The position numbers and the translations under genes were made by a program. This document shows positions 24,362 through 24,601 of a stretch of 24,601 bases of DNA, piece after piece. The notes under the pieces are model-generated. The model was not told the origin of the DNA, did not search any database, and saw only the letters and a program-made list of their open reading frames with translations. Source of the DNA: Anaerolineales bacterium (lineage in GTDB: Bacteria; Chloroflexota; Anaerolineae; 4572-78; NAK82); contig JAHELX010000021.1 in NCBI GenBank assembly GCA_024643945.1, forward strand, positions 1 to 24,601, in the 5' to 3' direction. Within the stretch, counting starts at the first letter, position 1. Each line of letters begins with the position of its first letter.

Positions 24362-24601
24362 CTACTCAACGATCCTGGTGATGACGCCAGCCCCAACGGT
24401 GCGCCCACCCTCTCGGATGGCGAACCGGCTCCCGGCTTCCAACGCCACCGGCACGATCAACTTCACCTGCAAGTTCACACTATCCCCAGGCATCACCATC
24501 TCGACGCCCTCGGGCAACTGCACCTCGCCCGTCACGTCCATCGTCCGAATGTAGAACTGGGGCCGATATCCCTGGAAGAAGGGCGTATGCCGCCCCCCTT
24601 C
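24362..24601 (-). CDS. tuf: Elongation factor Tu, C-terminal fragment (cut by window edge)
   Basis: The last 79 codons of EF-Tu, which delivers aminoacyl-tRNA to the ribosome. The readable segments are [40 protein letters not shown] and the C-terminal [15 protein letters not shown], all characteristic of domain III. The reading frame is open across the right window edge; the stop TAG is at 24364-24362. A tuf gene upstream of rpsJ is a common str-S10 junction. Confidence 0.96.
   Translation of the reverse strand, partial: EGGRHTPFFQGYRPQFYIRTMDVTGEVQLPEGVEMVMPGDSVNLQVKLIVPVALEAGSRFAIREGGRTVGAGVITRIVE

Overview
The window is a bacterial chromosome segment dominated by one long minus-strand ribosomal protein superoperon. 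Read in the direction of transcription (right to left), the order is tuf (3' end only), rpsJ, rplC, rplD, rplW, rplB, rpsS, rplV, rpsC, rplP, rpmC, rpsQ, rplN, rplX, rplE, rpsZ, rpsH, rplF, rplR, rpsE, rpmD, rplO, secY, adk, map, rpmJ, rpsM, rpsK, rpsD, rpoA, rplQ, truA, rplM, rpsI. This is the classical S10-spc-alpha arrangement followed by truA-rplM-rpsI. The usual infA between map and rpmJ is absent. The neighbouring genes and the zinc-binding forms of S4, S14, L24 and L36 suggest Chloroflexota (Anaerolineae or Caldilineae-like), but this assignment is an inference from gene style, not from a search.

The left 5.6 kb is a different neighbourhood. It holds a plus-strand hybrid histidine kinase with GAF, PAS, HisKA, HATPase and two receiver domains (298-3174). 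Convergent to it is tlyA (3233-4081, minus), an rRNA 2'-O-methyltransferase. Divergent from tlyA is a UbiA-family prenyltransferase resembling decaprenyl-phosphate phosphoribosyltransferase (4194-5063), followed by an unrecognised 141-residue protein (5134-5559). Back-to-back promoters can be read between tlyA and the UbiA gene, and the tlyA promoter predicts a leaderless message. The plus-strand block and the ribosomal operon converge on a gene-free stretch (5560-5923) holding a strong hairpin terminator. A second hairpin with a minus-strand T tract at 5068-5107 would catch antisense readthrough.

The most unusual content is between the ribosomal genes. At least six spacers (after rpsI, rpsM, rplR, rpsH, rpsC and rpsJ) carry degenerate 7- or 8-bp periodic repeats, several arranged as inverted arms. 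They start at or just after the stop codon of the upstream gene and leave the next gene's ribosome-binding site intact. Each locus has its own heptamer. There are also discrete palindromic elements: a 90-bp MITE-like palindrome whose terminal repeat supplies the rplR stop codon, a roughly 124-bp G+C-rich nested palindrome between rplW and rplB with two mutually exclusive stems, an 18-bp perfect hairpin between rpoA and rplQ, and a repeat near the window start. These make the superoperon look like a host for non-coding, structure-forming repeats, which is the main candidate for something under-described here.
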